DNA from: Parvibaculum sp.
GTDB lineage: Bacteria; Pseudomonadota; Alphaproteobacteria; Parvibaculales; Parvibaculaceae
DNA length: 37,449 nucleotides
Assembly: GCA_019635955.1 (NCBI GenBank)
Contig: JAHBYL010000027.1
Span: forward strand, 1 to 37,449
Direction: 5' to 3'
This document shows positions 1-8,384 of the stretch, piece by piece. The translations under genes were made by a program, and so were the position numbers. The notes below the pieces were generated by a model. It was given only the letters and a program-made list of their open reading frames with translations. It was not told the DNA's origin and ran no database searches. Numbering within the stretch: the first letter of the stretch is position 1; every line of letters starts with the position of its first letter.

Positions 1-1
1 T

Positions 2-1252
2 GGCGCCATCGGTTTCGTTGCGGCGCTTGCAGCCCTTCTGCTCTGGGGCGACCGCAATATCGAGATGCCGTTCAACGCCACCTTCCAGGTGCTGAACTGG
101 TTTCCGCTTCTCACCCTGCCGCTCTTCATCTTCATGGGCTACATGATGTCGGAGTCGGGGATCGCGAACGATCTCTACCGCATGTTCCATGTCTGGATGG
201 GACGTGTGCGCGGTGGTCTCGCCCTCGGCACCATCGGCCTCATGGTCATCATTTCCGCCATGAACGGGCTCTCCGTTGCGGGTATGGCGATCGGCGCAAG
301 CGTTGCCCTGCCGGAACTTCTCCGCCGCGGCTATGACAAGGTCATGGTCACGGGCGTCATTCAGGCCGGCAGTTCGCTTGGCATTCTCATTCCACCAAGC
401 GTCGTGCTCGTGCTCTATGCGATGATTGCACGCCAGCCCGTGCTGCAGCTCTGGCTCGCCGGCGTTGTCCCCGGCCTCATCATGGCGGCGCTCTTCGCGA
501 TCTATATATACATCCGCTGCCGCCGCCACCCGGAGCTCGGCCCCGCGCTTCCCGAAGAGGAACTCGCGGAAATCACCTGGGCCGAAAAAATTCGTCTCCT
601 GCGCGCAGGCATCATTCCCTTCCTCATCTTCGGCATCATGATGGGGCTTTTCCTCAAAGGCATCACGACCCTTGTCGAAAGCTCAGCCGTCGGCGCGCTC
701 GGTGCCATCATCGCAGCCGCACTGAAGCGGCGGCTGACCTTCACGGTGATCGACAACACATTGCGGCAGACGCTTGCCATCTCCTGCATGTTCCTTTTCA
801 TCATCCTGGCTGCGCTTTGCTTCGGCGCCGTCTATGACGGGCTCGGCGCGAAGAATGCCATTCGCATCCTGCTGCTCGAGACATGGGATCTGACGCCCTG
901 GGAAATCCTCATCATGATGATGGTTTCCTTCGTCATTCTCGGCATGTTCCTCGACGACACGGCCATGCTCGTCATCGTCGCGCCGCTCTATATCCCGCTG
1001 ATCATCGGCCTCGGCTTCAACCCGATCTGGTTCGGCATCCTCTATGTCATCACCTGCCAGATTGCCTATATAACGCCGCCCTTTGGCTACAATCTGTTCC
1101 TGATGCGCGCGATGGCGCCACCCGAGATAACGCTTGTCGATATCTACCGCTCAATCGTACCGTTCGTGGGGATCATGATTTTGACCATCATCATTGTGAT
1201 GGCCTTCCCGCAGCTGACCCTCTGGTTGCCCAACTGGTATTTCGGGCGATAG
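2..1252 (+). CDS. dctM: TRAP transporter large permease (DctM family), 5' end outside window
   Basis: This is the membrane channel subunit of a tripartite ATP-independent periplasmic transporter, which imports organic acids or related solutes using an ion gradient. The reading frame is open from base 2, well before the first ATG at 65, so the true start lies upstream and about 416 residues are visible of a family usually near 430. The protein is a run of hydrophobic segments, and it has the family signature around 340–420 (…GSSLGILIPPS…), the loop that repeats in both halves of DctM proteins. It ends with a hydrophobic helix and FGR. The binding protein gene follows 113 bases later on the same strand. 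The small DctQ subunit would be expected upstream, outside the window. Family assignment is firm; the substrate cannot be read from the sequence. Confidence 0.93.
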   Translation, partial: GAIGFVAALAALLLWGDRNIEMPFNATFQVLNWFPLLTLPLFIFMGYMMSESGIANDLYRMFHVWMGRVRGGLALGTIGLMVIISAMNGLSVAGMAIGASVALPELLRRGYDKVMVTGVIQAGSSLGILIPPSVVLVLYAMIARQPVLQLWLAGVVPGLIMAALFAIYIYIRCRRHPELGPALPEEELAEITWAEKIRLLRAGIIPFLIFGIMMGLFLKGITTLVESSAVGALGAIIAAALKRRLTFTVIDNTLRQTLAISCMFLFIILAALCFGAVYDGLGAKNAIRILLLETWDLTPWEILIMMMVSFVILGMFLDDTAMLVIVAPLYIPLIIGLGFNPIWFGILYVITCQIAYITPPFGYNLFLMRAMAPPEITLVDIYRSIVPFVGIMILTIIIVMAFPQLTLWLPNWYFGR

Positions 1253-1365
1253 GAGGTGCGGCGGCAGAAAAGTGAGAGGCAGTACCTGTTTTCTTCGTGC
1301 GAGGGCCGGGTCTGGCATTGGGGCTGGATCGACCCGAAACCATCCAGAGAAGAAGGAGCCACCTG

Positions 1366-2430
1366 ATGAGTGACCGTCCCGTTATCAACAAACGCGACTT
1401 TCTGAAAAAGGCCGGCCTTGGCGCCGCCGTCGGTGCGTCGGCGATTGCCGCGCCGAATATCGCGCGCGCGCAGGCGCCCATCCGCTGGCGTATGCAGACA
1501 TATGCCGGCGCCTCGCTCGCCGAACACGTCATCAAGCCGTCCATCGACGAATTCAACAAGGCCGCGAACGGCGAAATGGTGATCGAGCTCTTCACCGCCG
1601 ACCAGCTCGTGCCGCAGGGCGAACTTTTCCGCGCCGTTCAGAATGGCACGATCGATGCGGCGCAGAGCGACGATGACTCGATGGCCGCGCCGGTCGACGT
1701 GTCGGTCTTCGGTGCCTACTTCCCCTTCGCCTCGCGCTACGGCCTCGACGTGCCGGTGCTCTGGGAGTGGTACGGCCTCCGCGAAATCTGGGAAGAAGCC
1801 TATGCCGAAGTGCCGGGCGTCACCTGGCTCAGCGCCGGCGCATGGGACCCTTGCAACTTCGTCACCACGAAGCCGATCCGCTCTCTCGAGGATCTGAAGG
1901 GCCTTCGCGTCTTCACCTTCCCGACAGGCGGCAAGTTCCTTGAGCGTTTCGGCGTCGTGCCCGTCACGCTGCCCTGGGAAGATATCGAAGTCGCCATCCA
2001 GACGAACGAACTCGACGGCGTTGCCTGGTGCGGCGCGACCGAGACCTACACGGTCGGTTGGGCCGATATCACCAAATACTATCTGACGAACAACATCTCG
2101 GGCGCATGGGCCGGTTCCTACATCGCCAACACCGAGAAGTGGAATGCGCTGCCCGAGCATCTGAAGACGCTCTTCAAGCTCAGCATGGACAGCTCGCATT
2201 ACTATCGTCAGCACTGGTATTGGTGGGGCGAAGCCCATTACCGCACCACGGGCGGCAAGCTCGAGCTGACCACCATCCCGGAAACGGAATGGAAGAAGGT
2301 GGAAGACGAGGCGCTCAAGTTCTGGGACGAGGTTGCCCAGCAAAGCCCGCGCAATGCGAAGATCGTCGAGATCCTCAAGAAATATGCGGACACGATGCGC
2401 AAGGCCGGCGCGCCCTATCGCTACGGCTGA
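1366..2430 (+). CDS. dctP: TRAP transporter substrate-binding protein (DctP family)
   Basis: This periplasmic solute receptor captures the substrate for the permease just upstream. The 354-residue protein starts at ATG 1366, chosen because an AGAAGGAG ribosome site lies just before it and because an export signal follows immediately; an in-frame upstream start at 1297 would bury that signal. The N-terminus reads NKRDFLKKAGLG, then an alanine-rich core ending in ARAQA. This resembles a twin-arginine signal with KR in place of RR. The mature part begins near IRWRMQTYAGASLAEH, typical of DctP receptors of the mannitol/chloroaromatic-type group, with the conserved stretch LKGLRVFTFPTGGKFLERFG in the middle. 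It is the last gene of the transporter operon and is followed by a strong terminator. Substrate is unknown. Confidence 0.93.
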   Translation: MSDRPVINKRDFLKKAGLGAAVGASAIAAPNIARAQAPIRWRMQTYAGASLAEHVIKPSIDEFNKAANGEMVIELFTADQLVPQGELFRAVQNGTIDAAQSDDDSMAAPVDVSVFGAYFPFASRYGLDVPVLWEWYGLREIWEEAYAEVPGVTWLSAGAWDPCNFVTTKPIRSLEDLKGLRVFTFPTGGKFLERFGVVPVTLPWEDIEVAIQTNELDGVAWCGATETYTVGWADITKYYLTNNISGAWAGSYIANTEKWNALPEHLKTLFKLSMDSSHYYRQHWYWWGEAHYRTTGGKLELTTIPETEWKKVEDEALKFWDEVAQQSPRNAKIVEILKKYADTMRKAGAPYRYG

Positions 2431-2454
2431 TCGTATCGCGTCACGGCGCAATCA

Positions 2455-2490
2455 CCGGGCCCTGCCGCAAGGCGGGGCCCGGTTTCATTT
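2455..2490 (+). terminator. Rho-independent terminator of the TRAP operon
   Basis: An 8-bp GC stem, CCGGGCCC (2455–2462) with GGGCCCGG (2475–2482), is extended inside by GCC/GGC around a GCAA loop and followed by TTTCATTT. It lies 25 bases after the dctP stop codon, which fits the end of the transporter transcript. Confidence 0.85.
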
Positions 2491-2546
2491 GGGCGCCCGT
2501 GCTGCCTGCATCTGACGCCGGGAAATCCGGGCTTTTTCACTTTGCT

Positions 2547-2578
2547 TTGACAGTTAGTAAATCGACATTATCATTTAC
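2547..2578 (+). promoter_or_regulatory. Promoter with overlapping inverted repeat upstream of the Baeyer-Villiger monooxygenase
   Basis: A perfect -35 TTGACA (2547–2552) is separated by 16 bases from TATCAT (2569–2574), five of six to the -10 consensus. The spacer and -10 are covered by an inverted repeat GTAAAT (2557–2562) N10 ATTTAC (2573–2578), placed where a repressor would block polymerase. The consensus match is seen directly; the repressor role is inferred, and no dedicated regulator lies next to it. Confidence 0.65.
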
Positions 2579-2649
2579 GCAAACAGCGGGCGAAGACCCG
2601 CCGGTTCGCATGGTAGATTGCGGGCCATACAGGCATTGGAGGAAGAGAC

Positions 2650-4467
2650 GTGGCGAACGAAGCAAACGGCACAGCACAGGCCATTGACGATCTGGATTTC
2701 GATCCGGCGGCGCTCAAGGCGAAATACCGCGCCGAGCGCGACAAGCGCCTCCGCAAGGAAGGCAATGAGCAATATGTCGAGATCAAGGGCCAGTTCGCGC
2801 ATTACCTCGAAGACCCCTATGTCGAGCCGGGCTTCACGCGCGCGGCCCTGACCGATGAGGTCGATGTCGTGGTGGTGGGGGGTGGCTTCGGCGGCCTGCT
2901 CGCCGGCGCGCGCCTGCGTGAGGCTGGTGTCGGCCGCGTCCGCATGATCGAGAAGGGCGGGGATTTCGGCGGCACCTGGTACTGGAACCGCTATCCTGGC
3001 GCGGCCTGCGACATCGAATCCTATATCTACCTGCCGCTGCTCGAGGAAGTCGGCTACATGCCGGTCGAGAAATATTCGAAGGCCGCGGAAATTCTCGAAC
3101 ACAGCCGTGCCATCGGCCGCCATTTCAAGCTCTATGACGACGCGCTCTTCCAGACCGAAGTCACCGAGATGCGTTGGGACGACGAATCCGCGCGCTGGAT
3201 CGTCCACACCAACCGCGGCGATGCCATCCGCGCCCGCTTCATTGTCACGGCGAGCGGCCCGCTCCACCGCCCGAAATTGCCCGGCATTCCCGGCGTCGAA
3301 GGATTCAAGGGTCACTCATTCCACACGAGCCGCTGGGACTACGGCTATACGGGCGGCGACTGCAATGGTGGCCTTGAGAAACTGAAGGACAAGCGTGTCG
3401 GCATCATCGGCACCGGCGCTACCGCAGTGCAATGCGTGCCGCATCTCGGTGCATGGGCGAAGGAGCTTTATGTCTTCCAGCGTACGCCCTCGTCGATCGA
3501 CGTCCGCAACAACAGGCCGACCGATCGCGAATGGGTGAAGACCCTGAAGCCCGGCTGGCAGCAGTATCGTATGGACAATTTCAATACGCTCGTGTCCGGC
3601 GGCTATCAGGCGGAAGATCTCGTCAATGACGGCTGGACCGACATCATTGGCAATCTGCTCGTCATGGCGCGCAAGAACCCGAAGAACCTCGCGCCCGAAA
3701 AGATGGCCGAGACCGTCCAGCTCGCCGACTTCAAGAAAATGGAATCGATCCGCAAGCGCGTCGAATCCGTGGTGAAGGACCCCTCGACCGCCGAGGCGCT
3801 CAAGCCCTGGTACAACCAGTTCTGCAAGCGCCCCTGCTTCCACGACGAATATCTCGCAACCTTCAATCGCCCGAACGTGCATCTCATTGACACGGCGGGG
3901 AAGGGTGTCGAGCGCATCACCGAAAATGCGATCGTCGCCAATGGCCAGGAATACGAGATCGACTGCCTCATCTATGCGACCGGCTTCGAAGTCGGCACCG
4001 GCTATACGCGCCGCGCCGGCTTCGAAATCTATGGTCGCGGCGGCGTCTCTCTCACAGAAAAGTGGAAGGATGGCGTCTCGTCCCTTCACGGCATGCACAC
4101 GCGCGGTTTCCCGAACTGCTTCATCGTCTCCAATGCGCAGGCCGGTTTCACCGCCAACTACCCGCATATGCTGAACGAGCAGTCGAAGCACCTCTCCTAC
4201 ATCGTGAAGCAATGTATCGACCGTCAGGCCCGCGTGGTCGAAACCTCGCAACAAGCAGAAGACGCCTGGGTGGAAGAGGTGATGAAAGTCGCCGTCTTCA
4301 ACCGCCGCTATCTCGAGGAGTGCACGCCGGGTTACTACAACAATGAAGGCAAGCCGTCGCCCGCTGCCGTGCGCAATGGCTTCTACGGCGCAGGCTCCGT
4401 CGCCTTCATCAAGATACTGGAAGACTGGCGCGCCAAGGGCGACCTGCCGGGCCTCGAACTGCACTGA
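2650..4467 (+). CDS. Flavin-dependent Baeyer-Villiger monooxygenase
   Basis: This enzyme inserts one oxygen atom from O2 next to a ketone carbonyl, giving an ester or lactone, using FAD and NADPH. The 605-residue protein starts at GTG 2650, set by the GGAGGAAGAG ribosome site just before it. Seen in order: a helical N-terminal lead (residues 1–70), the FAD fingerprint GGGFGG (77–82), the diagnostic Baeyer-Villiger motif [12 protein letters not shown] (219–230, FxGxxxHxxxW), the NADPH-binding GTGATA (254–259) and the C-terminal ATGFEVGT. The long N-terminal lead and overall length are like the cyclopentadecanone/steroid-type enzymes rather than the shorter cyclohexanone type, so large cyclic or steroid ketones are possible substrates; that is inference. 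It forms a single-gene unit with its own promoter and a terminator at 4487. Confidence 0.93.
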   Translation: MANEANGTAQAIDDLDFDPAALKAKYRAERDKRLRKEGNEQYVEIKGQFAHYLEDPYVEPGFTRAALTDEVDVVVVGGGFGGLLAGARLREAGVGRVRMIEKGGDFGGTWYWNRYPGAACDIESYIYLPLLEEVGYMPVEKYSKAAEILEHSRAIGRHFKLYDDALFQTEVTEMRWDDESARWIVHTNRGDAIRARFIVTASGPLHRPKLPGIPGVEGFKGHSFHTSRWDYGYTGGDCNGGLEKLKDKRVGIIGTGATAVQCVPHLGAWAKELYVFQRTPSSIDVRNNRPTDREWVKTLKPGWQQYRMDNFNTLVSGGYQAEDLVNDGWTDIIGNLLVMARKNPKNLAPEKMAETVQLADFKKMESIRKRVESVVKDPSTAEALKPWYNQFCKRPCFHDEYLATFNRPNVHLIDTAGKGVERITENAIVANGQEYEIDCLIYATGFEVGTGYTRRAGFEIYGRGGVSLTEKWKDGVSSLHGMHTRGFPNCFIVSNAQAGFTANYPHMLNEQSKHLSYIVKQCIDRQARVVETSQQAEDAWVEEVMKVAVFNRRYLEECTPGYYNNEGKPSPAAVRNGFYGAGSVAFIKILEDWRAKGDLPGLELH

Positions 4468-4486
4468 GGGTCATAAGTGAAGCGAT

Positions 4487-4521
4487 CATATGGCCGGGCT
4501 AGTCCCGGCCATATGCGTTTT
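4487..4521 (+). terminator. Terminator between convergent genes
   Basis: A perfect 12-bp stem, CATATGGCCGGG (4487–4498) with CCCGGCCATATG (4504–4515), has a CTAGT loop and is followed by CGTTTTC. It serves the plus-strand monooxygenase. The minus side has no clear T-run, so two-way use by the carotenoid oxygenase gene ending at 4526 is less certain. Confidence 0.75.
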
Positions 4522-4525
4522 CGGA

Positions 4526-6046
4526 TCAGGCCGGCTGCCAGAAGCCATGGAAGGAAAAAGGCAGAGGCCCCTCAAGGTGAGCTATTGCAATAGGGCCGTC
4601 TTCGATATGTGCAGCATTCAGCACTGCGAAGAAGCTGGTGCCGGTTTCTCCGTTGAGGCCCTGAACGACGAGCCAGCCTTGTTCTTCGCTCCTTGCGCCG
4701 CCGCTATTGCCGGGCGCGGGGGCGAAGATCGGTTCGCTTATCCAGTTCATGTCACCGAATTCATAGGAACGGGTCTGTCCGGTGGCCGTGTCGATTGCTG
4801 CAACACCGGAGTGAAAAATGCGGTTTCCGCTGCCGCGCGAGGTGAAGACCGTGCGGTGTTGGCGGAGGGCATCCGCTGGATTGATGACGGGAAACTCGAA
4901 GGCGGCATCGGCGATGAGCTCTTCTCGGGCCGTGCCATCTGCAAGATCGATTACATAGCGATAGATGCGGCCGGGTTCGTTCGCTTCGCCCAGCTCACCG
5001 CGCATGATGGCTTGGAAGGCTGAGCTTTCTTTCAGAAAGTGATCGGGTGCGTCGTACCCAATAAAATCGGCGACGAGGGTGCCCCGGTCTTCATAGGCGT
5101 TGGCGGCATGCCACATCCATCGGCCGGGGACGTCCAGATAGCGCACAGCACCGCCATCTTTCGGAACGATTACCAGCACGTTGCCCTCGGCTCGATTCCA
5201 TTCGAGGCTGTCGGCGAAGGAGCGGGTGCCGCTGAGGAAAGGCACGAGTTTCAAGAAGGCAGGTTGTAGGCTGAAGACAATATAGTTCCGAGTGGCGAAA
5301 AAATCATGCAGATAGGTCTGGCGCGGCGCAGTGAAGCGCGGCAATGCAGTCACGCGGCCATCCTTGTGGTGGATGGACGCCTGCAATTCCATCGCTCGGC
5401 CGAATTTTCCTCCGACAAGAATCCAGTCGCCTGTCTCCGGATCGATCTTCGTGTGCGCCTTGATGGCGGTGTCTTCATTCATCCCGTGCGGCACGGTACC
5501 CCTTGTCTCTAGGGTAACAGGATCGAGTTCGTATGGCGGGCTCACCTCATCAAGCGCCATGAGGCGCCCATTGACTTCGTAGACCGTGATGCCTGCCTGC
5601 GTCTTGAAGCCTTGCCCGCCGACATTGCGCAGGAATCCGGCAGGCGATTTCGTGGTCCATGTGGGATAGAGGAAGCGACCGGCCGATTCTTCTTCGATCA
5701 GCTTTTCAGTCTGCACGAAGCGGGAAGTATGAATGACGCGCCCGTTTTCGAAGCGCAGTGCCTGCACGATACCGTCGCCATCGAGGATGTTTCCCTTCGA
5801 GGCTCCTTGCCGTTCGAACAGGCCCGGGCCATTGCGGTAGAGCGTGCCTCGAAGCTGGTCTGGCAATCTGCCTTCGAGACGAAGCGGGGCGGGGCCGAGC
5901 TCTCGGGTGTTCTGCCCAAGCGGAGCCAACCAGCCGGCACGTTGCAGCGTTGCGGCTTTTGCCTTTCCCGACATAAGCGGCGCGGCAAGTCCGAGGGCAG
6001 CAAGGGCCGAGAGGCCCGCTGTCATTTCACGACGGGTCAGGCTCAT
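4526..6046 (-). CDS. Carotenoid/stilbene cleavage oxygenase (RPE65 family), exported
   Basis: This non-haem iron dioxygenase family cleaves a carbon–carbon double bond in carotenoids, apocarotenoids or lignin-derived stilbenes. The 506-residue length is normal for the family. All four iron-binding histidines are visible: H198 (KAHTKID), H247 (YLHDFF), H313 (MWHAANA) and H500 near the C-terminus (FHGFW). The chosen start at 6046 gives a Tat-like signal, LTRREMTAGLSALAALGLAAP, ending in AKA, so the enzyme is probably moved folded to the periplasm; the much longer open frame upstream overlaps the DoxX gene and is not used. It lies 23 bases after the DoxX-like gene on the same strand, and the pair faces away from a TetR regulator, so the two are probably co-regulated. 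The substrate is not determined. Confidence 0.92.
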   Translation of the reverse strand: MSLTRREMTAGLSALAALGLAAPLMSGKAKAATLQRAGWLAPLGQNTRELGPAPLRLEGRLPDQLRGTLYRNGPGLFERQGASKGNILDGDGIVQALRFENGRVIHTSRFVQTEKLIEEESAGRFLYPTWTTKSPAGFLRNVGGQGFKTQAGITVYEVNGRLMALDEVSPPYELDPVTLETRGTVPHGMNEDTAIKAHTKIDPETGDWILVGGKFGRAMELQASIHHKDGRVTALPRFTAPRQTYLHDFFATRNYIVFSLQPAFLKLVPFLSGTRSFADSLEWNRAEGNVLVIVPKDGGAVRYLDVPGRWMWHAANAYEDRGTLVADFIGYDAPDHFLKESSAFQAIMRGELGEANEPGRIYRYVIDLADGTAREELIADAAFEFPVINPADALRQHRTVFTSRGSGNRIFHSGVAAIDTATGQTRSYEFGDMNWISEPIFAPAPGNSGGARSEEQGWLVVQGLNGETGTSFFAVLNAAHIEDGPIAIAHLEGPLPFSFHGFWQPA

Positions 6047-6069
6047 GGGAGATACTCCATTTGCAGGGG

Positions 6070-6552
6070 TCAGACGGGTTGAGATGGGGCCGTCGCGCTG
6101 TGCCTGCCGATAATGCCTCCCGCATAGAGCGCCCAGACGATGATGAGCGGCTGGAAGAAGAGACGAATCCAGTAATAGGTGGAGGATTGCGGCAGGCCCT
6201 CGACGCTTAGGCCGTAAATCGCATTGTGAATATTGGCGGGGAAGACGGCGACCGCATAAAGCGCAAGCATGAGCGCGGCAATTCGCGTGAAGCGAGGCCA
6301 TAGAAGTCCGACGGCACCTGCAATTTCGCAAAGACCGGTGAAGAAGATCACCTCCGGGTGAAAGGGCACGAAAGGGGGCATCATTGCCAGGTAACGCTCC
6401 GGCGTAACGAGATGGTCTATGCCGACGAATAGGAAGGCCGCGCTCATGCCTATGCGCATGGCTAACCGGTGGTCCTTCAATGAAGCCACGCCGAGCTTGC
6501 CGGCGGTCCAGGCGAAGACAGCTATCGCCGACATCATGATCACGAAGGCCAT
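6070..6552 (-). CDS. DoxX-like four-helix membrane protein
   Basis: A 160-residue inner-membrane protein with four hydrophobic segments. The stretch FLFVGIDHLVTPERY, followed by FFTGLCEIAGAVGLL and the late motif PANIHNAIYGL, is typical of the DoxX/DoxX-like family, whose members are often found beside redox enzymes and may pass electrons or bind quinone. The ATG at 6552 was preferred to the adjacent in-frame GTG at 6555; both have only a weak AGGAA ribosome site. It is the first gene of a two-gene minus-strand operon with the carotenoid-cleaving oxygenase, read from the promoter and operator at 6582–6624. Its exact job is unknown. Confidence 0.8.
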   Translation of the reverse strand: MAFVIMMSAIAVFAWTAGKLGVASLKDHRLAMRIGMSAAFLFVGIDHLVTPERYLAMMPPFVPFHPEVIFFTGLCEIAGAVGLLWPRFTRIAALMLALYAVAVFPANIHNAIYGLSVEGLPQSSTYYWIRLFFQPLIIVWALYAGGIIGRHSATAPSQPV

Positions 6553-6581
6553 CACCGGTTCCTGCAGATTGTGAAGGGTTA

Positions 6582-6600
6582 ATCTTTACAGTGTTAAGAT
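6582..6600. promoter_or_regulatory. Near-perfect palindrome, probable TetR operator
   Basis: The 19 bases ATCTTTACAGTGTTAAGAT form a palindrome with a single mismatched symmetric pair around the centre (6591). It overlaps the -10 of the minus-strand promoter and sits in the gap between a TetR gene and the genes read divergently from it, the usual place for such a repressor site. Binding by this TetR is inferred. Confidence 0.75.
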
Positions 6601-6624
6601 ATGTACTGATGTTGACGTTGTCAA
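6596..6624 (-). promoter_or_regulatory. Promoter of the DoxX/carotenoid oxygenase operon
   Basis: On the minus strand a perfect TTGACA (complement of 6619–6624) is followed, after exactly 17 bases, by TATCTT (complement of 6596–6601), four of six to the -10 consensus. The expected start of transcription is near 6590, leaving a leader of roughly 35 bases before the DoxX-like gene. A second small palindrome, TTGAC GTT GTCAA (6612–6624), covers the -35. Confidence 0.65.
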
Positions 6625-6647
6625 GACATTGGGGCAAATTGACTTGT

Positions 6648-7298
6648 GTGAGAAAAAAGCGAGAAAAATCAGCATCTTCCGGTGATGCCGCCGTAAAAAA
6701 ATATCACCACGGCGATCTGAAAAGCGCCTTGGTCGCGGCCGGAACGCGTATCTTGGAAGAAGATGGCGTTATGGCGCTTTCACTCAGAGGTGCCGCCCGT
6801 GCAGCGGGAGTTTCGCAGACGGCGCCTTATCACCATTTCGCGGACAAGGAAGCGCTGCTCGCGGCTATCGCCGCAACCGGCTTTGAGGACCTCTCGGCGG
6901 AGATGGCGCGGCGGGCGGCAGGCGTCTCAACTGCGCAGGACCGTCTGAGCGCACTCGGGCTCGGATATGTGATGTTTGCAACGGCGAATCCGGGCCGGTT
7001 CCGGCTGATGTTCGGTCCGCTGGTGGGAGAGAAGACGCAATATCCGGCGCTGCTTGAAGCGGCGACCTTGTCCTATCGAATGATCCATGGCGCGGTGGCG
7101 GCCTATCTGGATGCGAGCGCTACGCCGAACCGGAATGTCGATGCCAATTCCATGGCAGCGTGGTCGCTGGTTCACGGGCTGGCGACTCTCATCAATGATG
7201 GAGGTTTCCATGCGGACGTCATGGGGGCGGCGACACTCGAAGAGTTGACCGCATTGGTAACCGGTTTCTTGCGCAAGGGGCTTGGACAGAAACCTTGA
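6648..7298 (+). CDS. TetR family transcriptional repressor
   Basis: A 216-residue DNA-binding repressor. The helix-turn-helix is in the N-terminal third: YHHGDLKSALVAAG, then MALSLRGAARAAGVSQTAPYHHFADKEALL, the second helix pair and the typical YHHF–K–LL ending. The C-terminal half (MFATANPGRFRLMFGPLV…) resembles the WHG-type ligand-binding domain. The start is uncertain: GTG 6648 is preferred because GTG 6591 and ATG 6609 lie within the operator and promoter region, but the ribosome site at 6648 is weak. It is divergent from the DoxX-like/carotenoid oxygenase operon and likely represses it, and perhaps itself, until a hydrophobic ligand binds. It is the last chromosomal gene before the island. 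Confidence 0.88.
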   Translation: MRKKREKSASSGDAAVKKYHHGDLKSALVAAGTRILEEDGVMALSLRGAARAAGVSQTAPYHHFADKEALLAAIAATGFEDLSAEMARRAAGVSTAQDRLSALGLGYVMFATANPGRFRLMFGPLVGEKTQYPALLEAATLSYRMIHGAVAAYLDASATPNRNVDANSMAAWSLVHGLATLINDGGFHADVMGAATLEELTALVTGFLRKGLGQKP

Positions 7299-7399
7299 AT
7301 GGGCGTCTCTGGCCAGCGGCTTCCAACGCACCGGCTCTTGCCCCTCAGGAATCCTGTTCGGACGGTCTTGATATGATGTCTGAGGCGAACCAATAGAAA

Positions 7400-7417
7400 T
7401 TGGCTGGGGGACTAGGA
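7400..7417. repeat. attL: left 18-bp copy of the tRNA-Gln 3' end
   Basis: TTGGCTGGGGGACTAGGA is identical to 16507–16524. It equals the last 17 bases of the tRNA-Gln gene read from the other strand, plus one flanking T. It is a tRNA fragment only, since the sequence right after it no longer matches. It is therefore the displaced original 3' end at the left junction. Confidence 0.92.
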
Positions 7418-7572
7418 CCCCTGCGATTCGAGTTTTCTATCAATGATATCAATATCTTACGGGGTGTGCGAGTCTCTGAGTCGCGCAAACTTGTGCCGCA
7501 CCCTAGATTTACTTACTCGCAGTGGGCGTTAGAATTGCCGATATTAAGACTGTCGGAGATGAGGTTCGACAA

Positions 7573-8295
7573 ATGCCAGACTTTTTCGAGAAGGCATACT
7601 ACCACGAATTTGAAAGAAAAGATAAAATAACAAGCGGAACGAGTATTTCTATTACTGTAATTACAGCAATAGGAGGCGGTGTTTTCTATATTGCTGACAG
7701 CTTTATACAGAATATAAATCGAATAAGTGTTATGGAGGTGGCTTTCTCTCTATCTTTTGCCCTTTGTATTGGATTTCTTGTTTGTAGTTCGGTGTATTTT
7801 ATTAGAGTAATTAACAGCGTATACTACGAATATCTTGATGACCCAAAATCTCTAAAAGATTTTTATGATAAACTGGAAGCTTACTACAAGCAGGAACATA
7901 AAGCCGGTCATCCGACCTATATTACACACTTGGCGCAACGGGAATTTGACGAATATCTAAAGGAAAGCTACGCGAAATGCGCGACCATAAATTACAAGAG
8001 AAATGTTGACAAAGGATACTTCAAGGATAGAGGGCAATTTTATTTGTTTCTTTCGATGCCTTTTGTCGTTTTGTGCGCACTTCTTCTTTTGGTGTCCAAG
8101 TTTAGTGAGCGTGAGTTTTCCAGTATCAACGGCGCTGAGTGTGGAGCAATAGTGGAGTGGAAAATGACAGATGACGACAAGAAGCCTGCAGAGCAGGAGG
8201 CGGAACCAGTGAAATTGGACAAGCCCGTTGGCCCGCCAACACGCCAGTACAAAGATGGTTTTGACCCTCGCCGAATAAAGAATAGTGATGAGTAG
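7573..8295 (+). CDS. Three-segment membrane protein of unknown function (island cargo)
   Basis: I do not recognise this 240-residue protein. ATG 7573 was chosen because GAGG at 7561 gives a well-spaced ribosome site; an in-frame GTG at 7522 is possible. Predicted membrane segments are near residues 24–45 and 54–80, forming a tight hairpin, and 156–175. Between the second and third lies a charged, Tyr-rich helical region of about 75 residues. The C-terminal 45 residues are a polar, Lys/Glu/Pro-rich tail. The two-helix hairpin followed by a long helix recalls SLATT-type two-helix effectors of bacterial defence systems, but this is only resemblance. Base use is very different from its neighbours (22 of 60 bases are G or C at 7621–7680), suggesting separate acquisition. 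It lies 89 bases before the restriction-modification gene on the same strand. Confidence 0.75.
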   Translation: MPDFFEKAYYHEFERKDKITSGTSISITVITAIGGGVFYIADSFIQNINRISVMEVAFSLSFALCIGFLVCSSVYFIRVINSVYYEYLDDPKSLKDFYDKLEAYYKQEHKAGHPTYITHLAQREFDEYLKESYAKCATINYKRNVDKGYFKDRGQFYLFLSMPFVVLCALLLLVSKFSEREFSSINGAECGAIVEWKMTDDDKKPAEQEAEPVKLDKPVGPPTRQYKDGFDPRRIKNSDE

Positions 8296-8384
8296 CGTTT
8301 GACGACTAAGTTGGACGGGCACTGGCGATTTGGTGCCCGTCCCACGATGACCGCGATTGGGCACGGCGAGATGCTGGGGTGGGA

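Noticed and set aside
1144-2451. Long minus-strand open frame opposite the TRAP binding protein
   Set aside because: It is antisense to a clear dctP gene, and its Arg/Gly/Asp-rich translation is typical of shadow frames.
6047-6637. Upstream extension of the carotenoid oxygenase frame
   Set aside because: It runs through the DoxX-like gene in another frame, and the signal peptide begins at 6046.
6591-6647. Earlier GTG/ATG starts for the TetR gene
   Set aside because: They fall in the operator and promoter region and would add residues unlike the family N-terminus.
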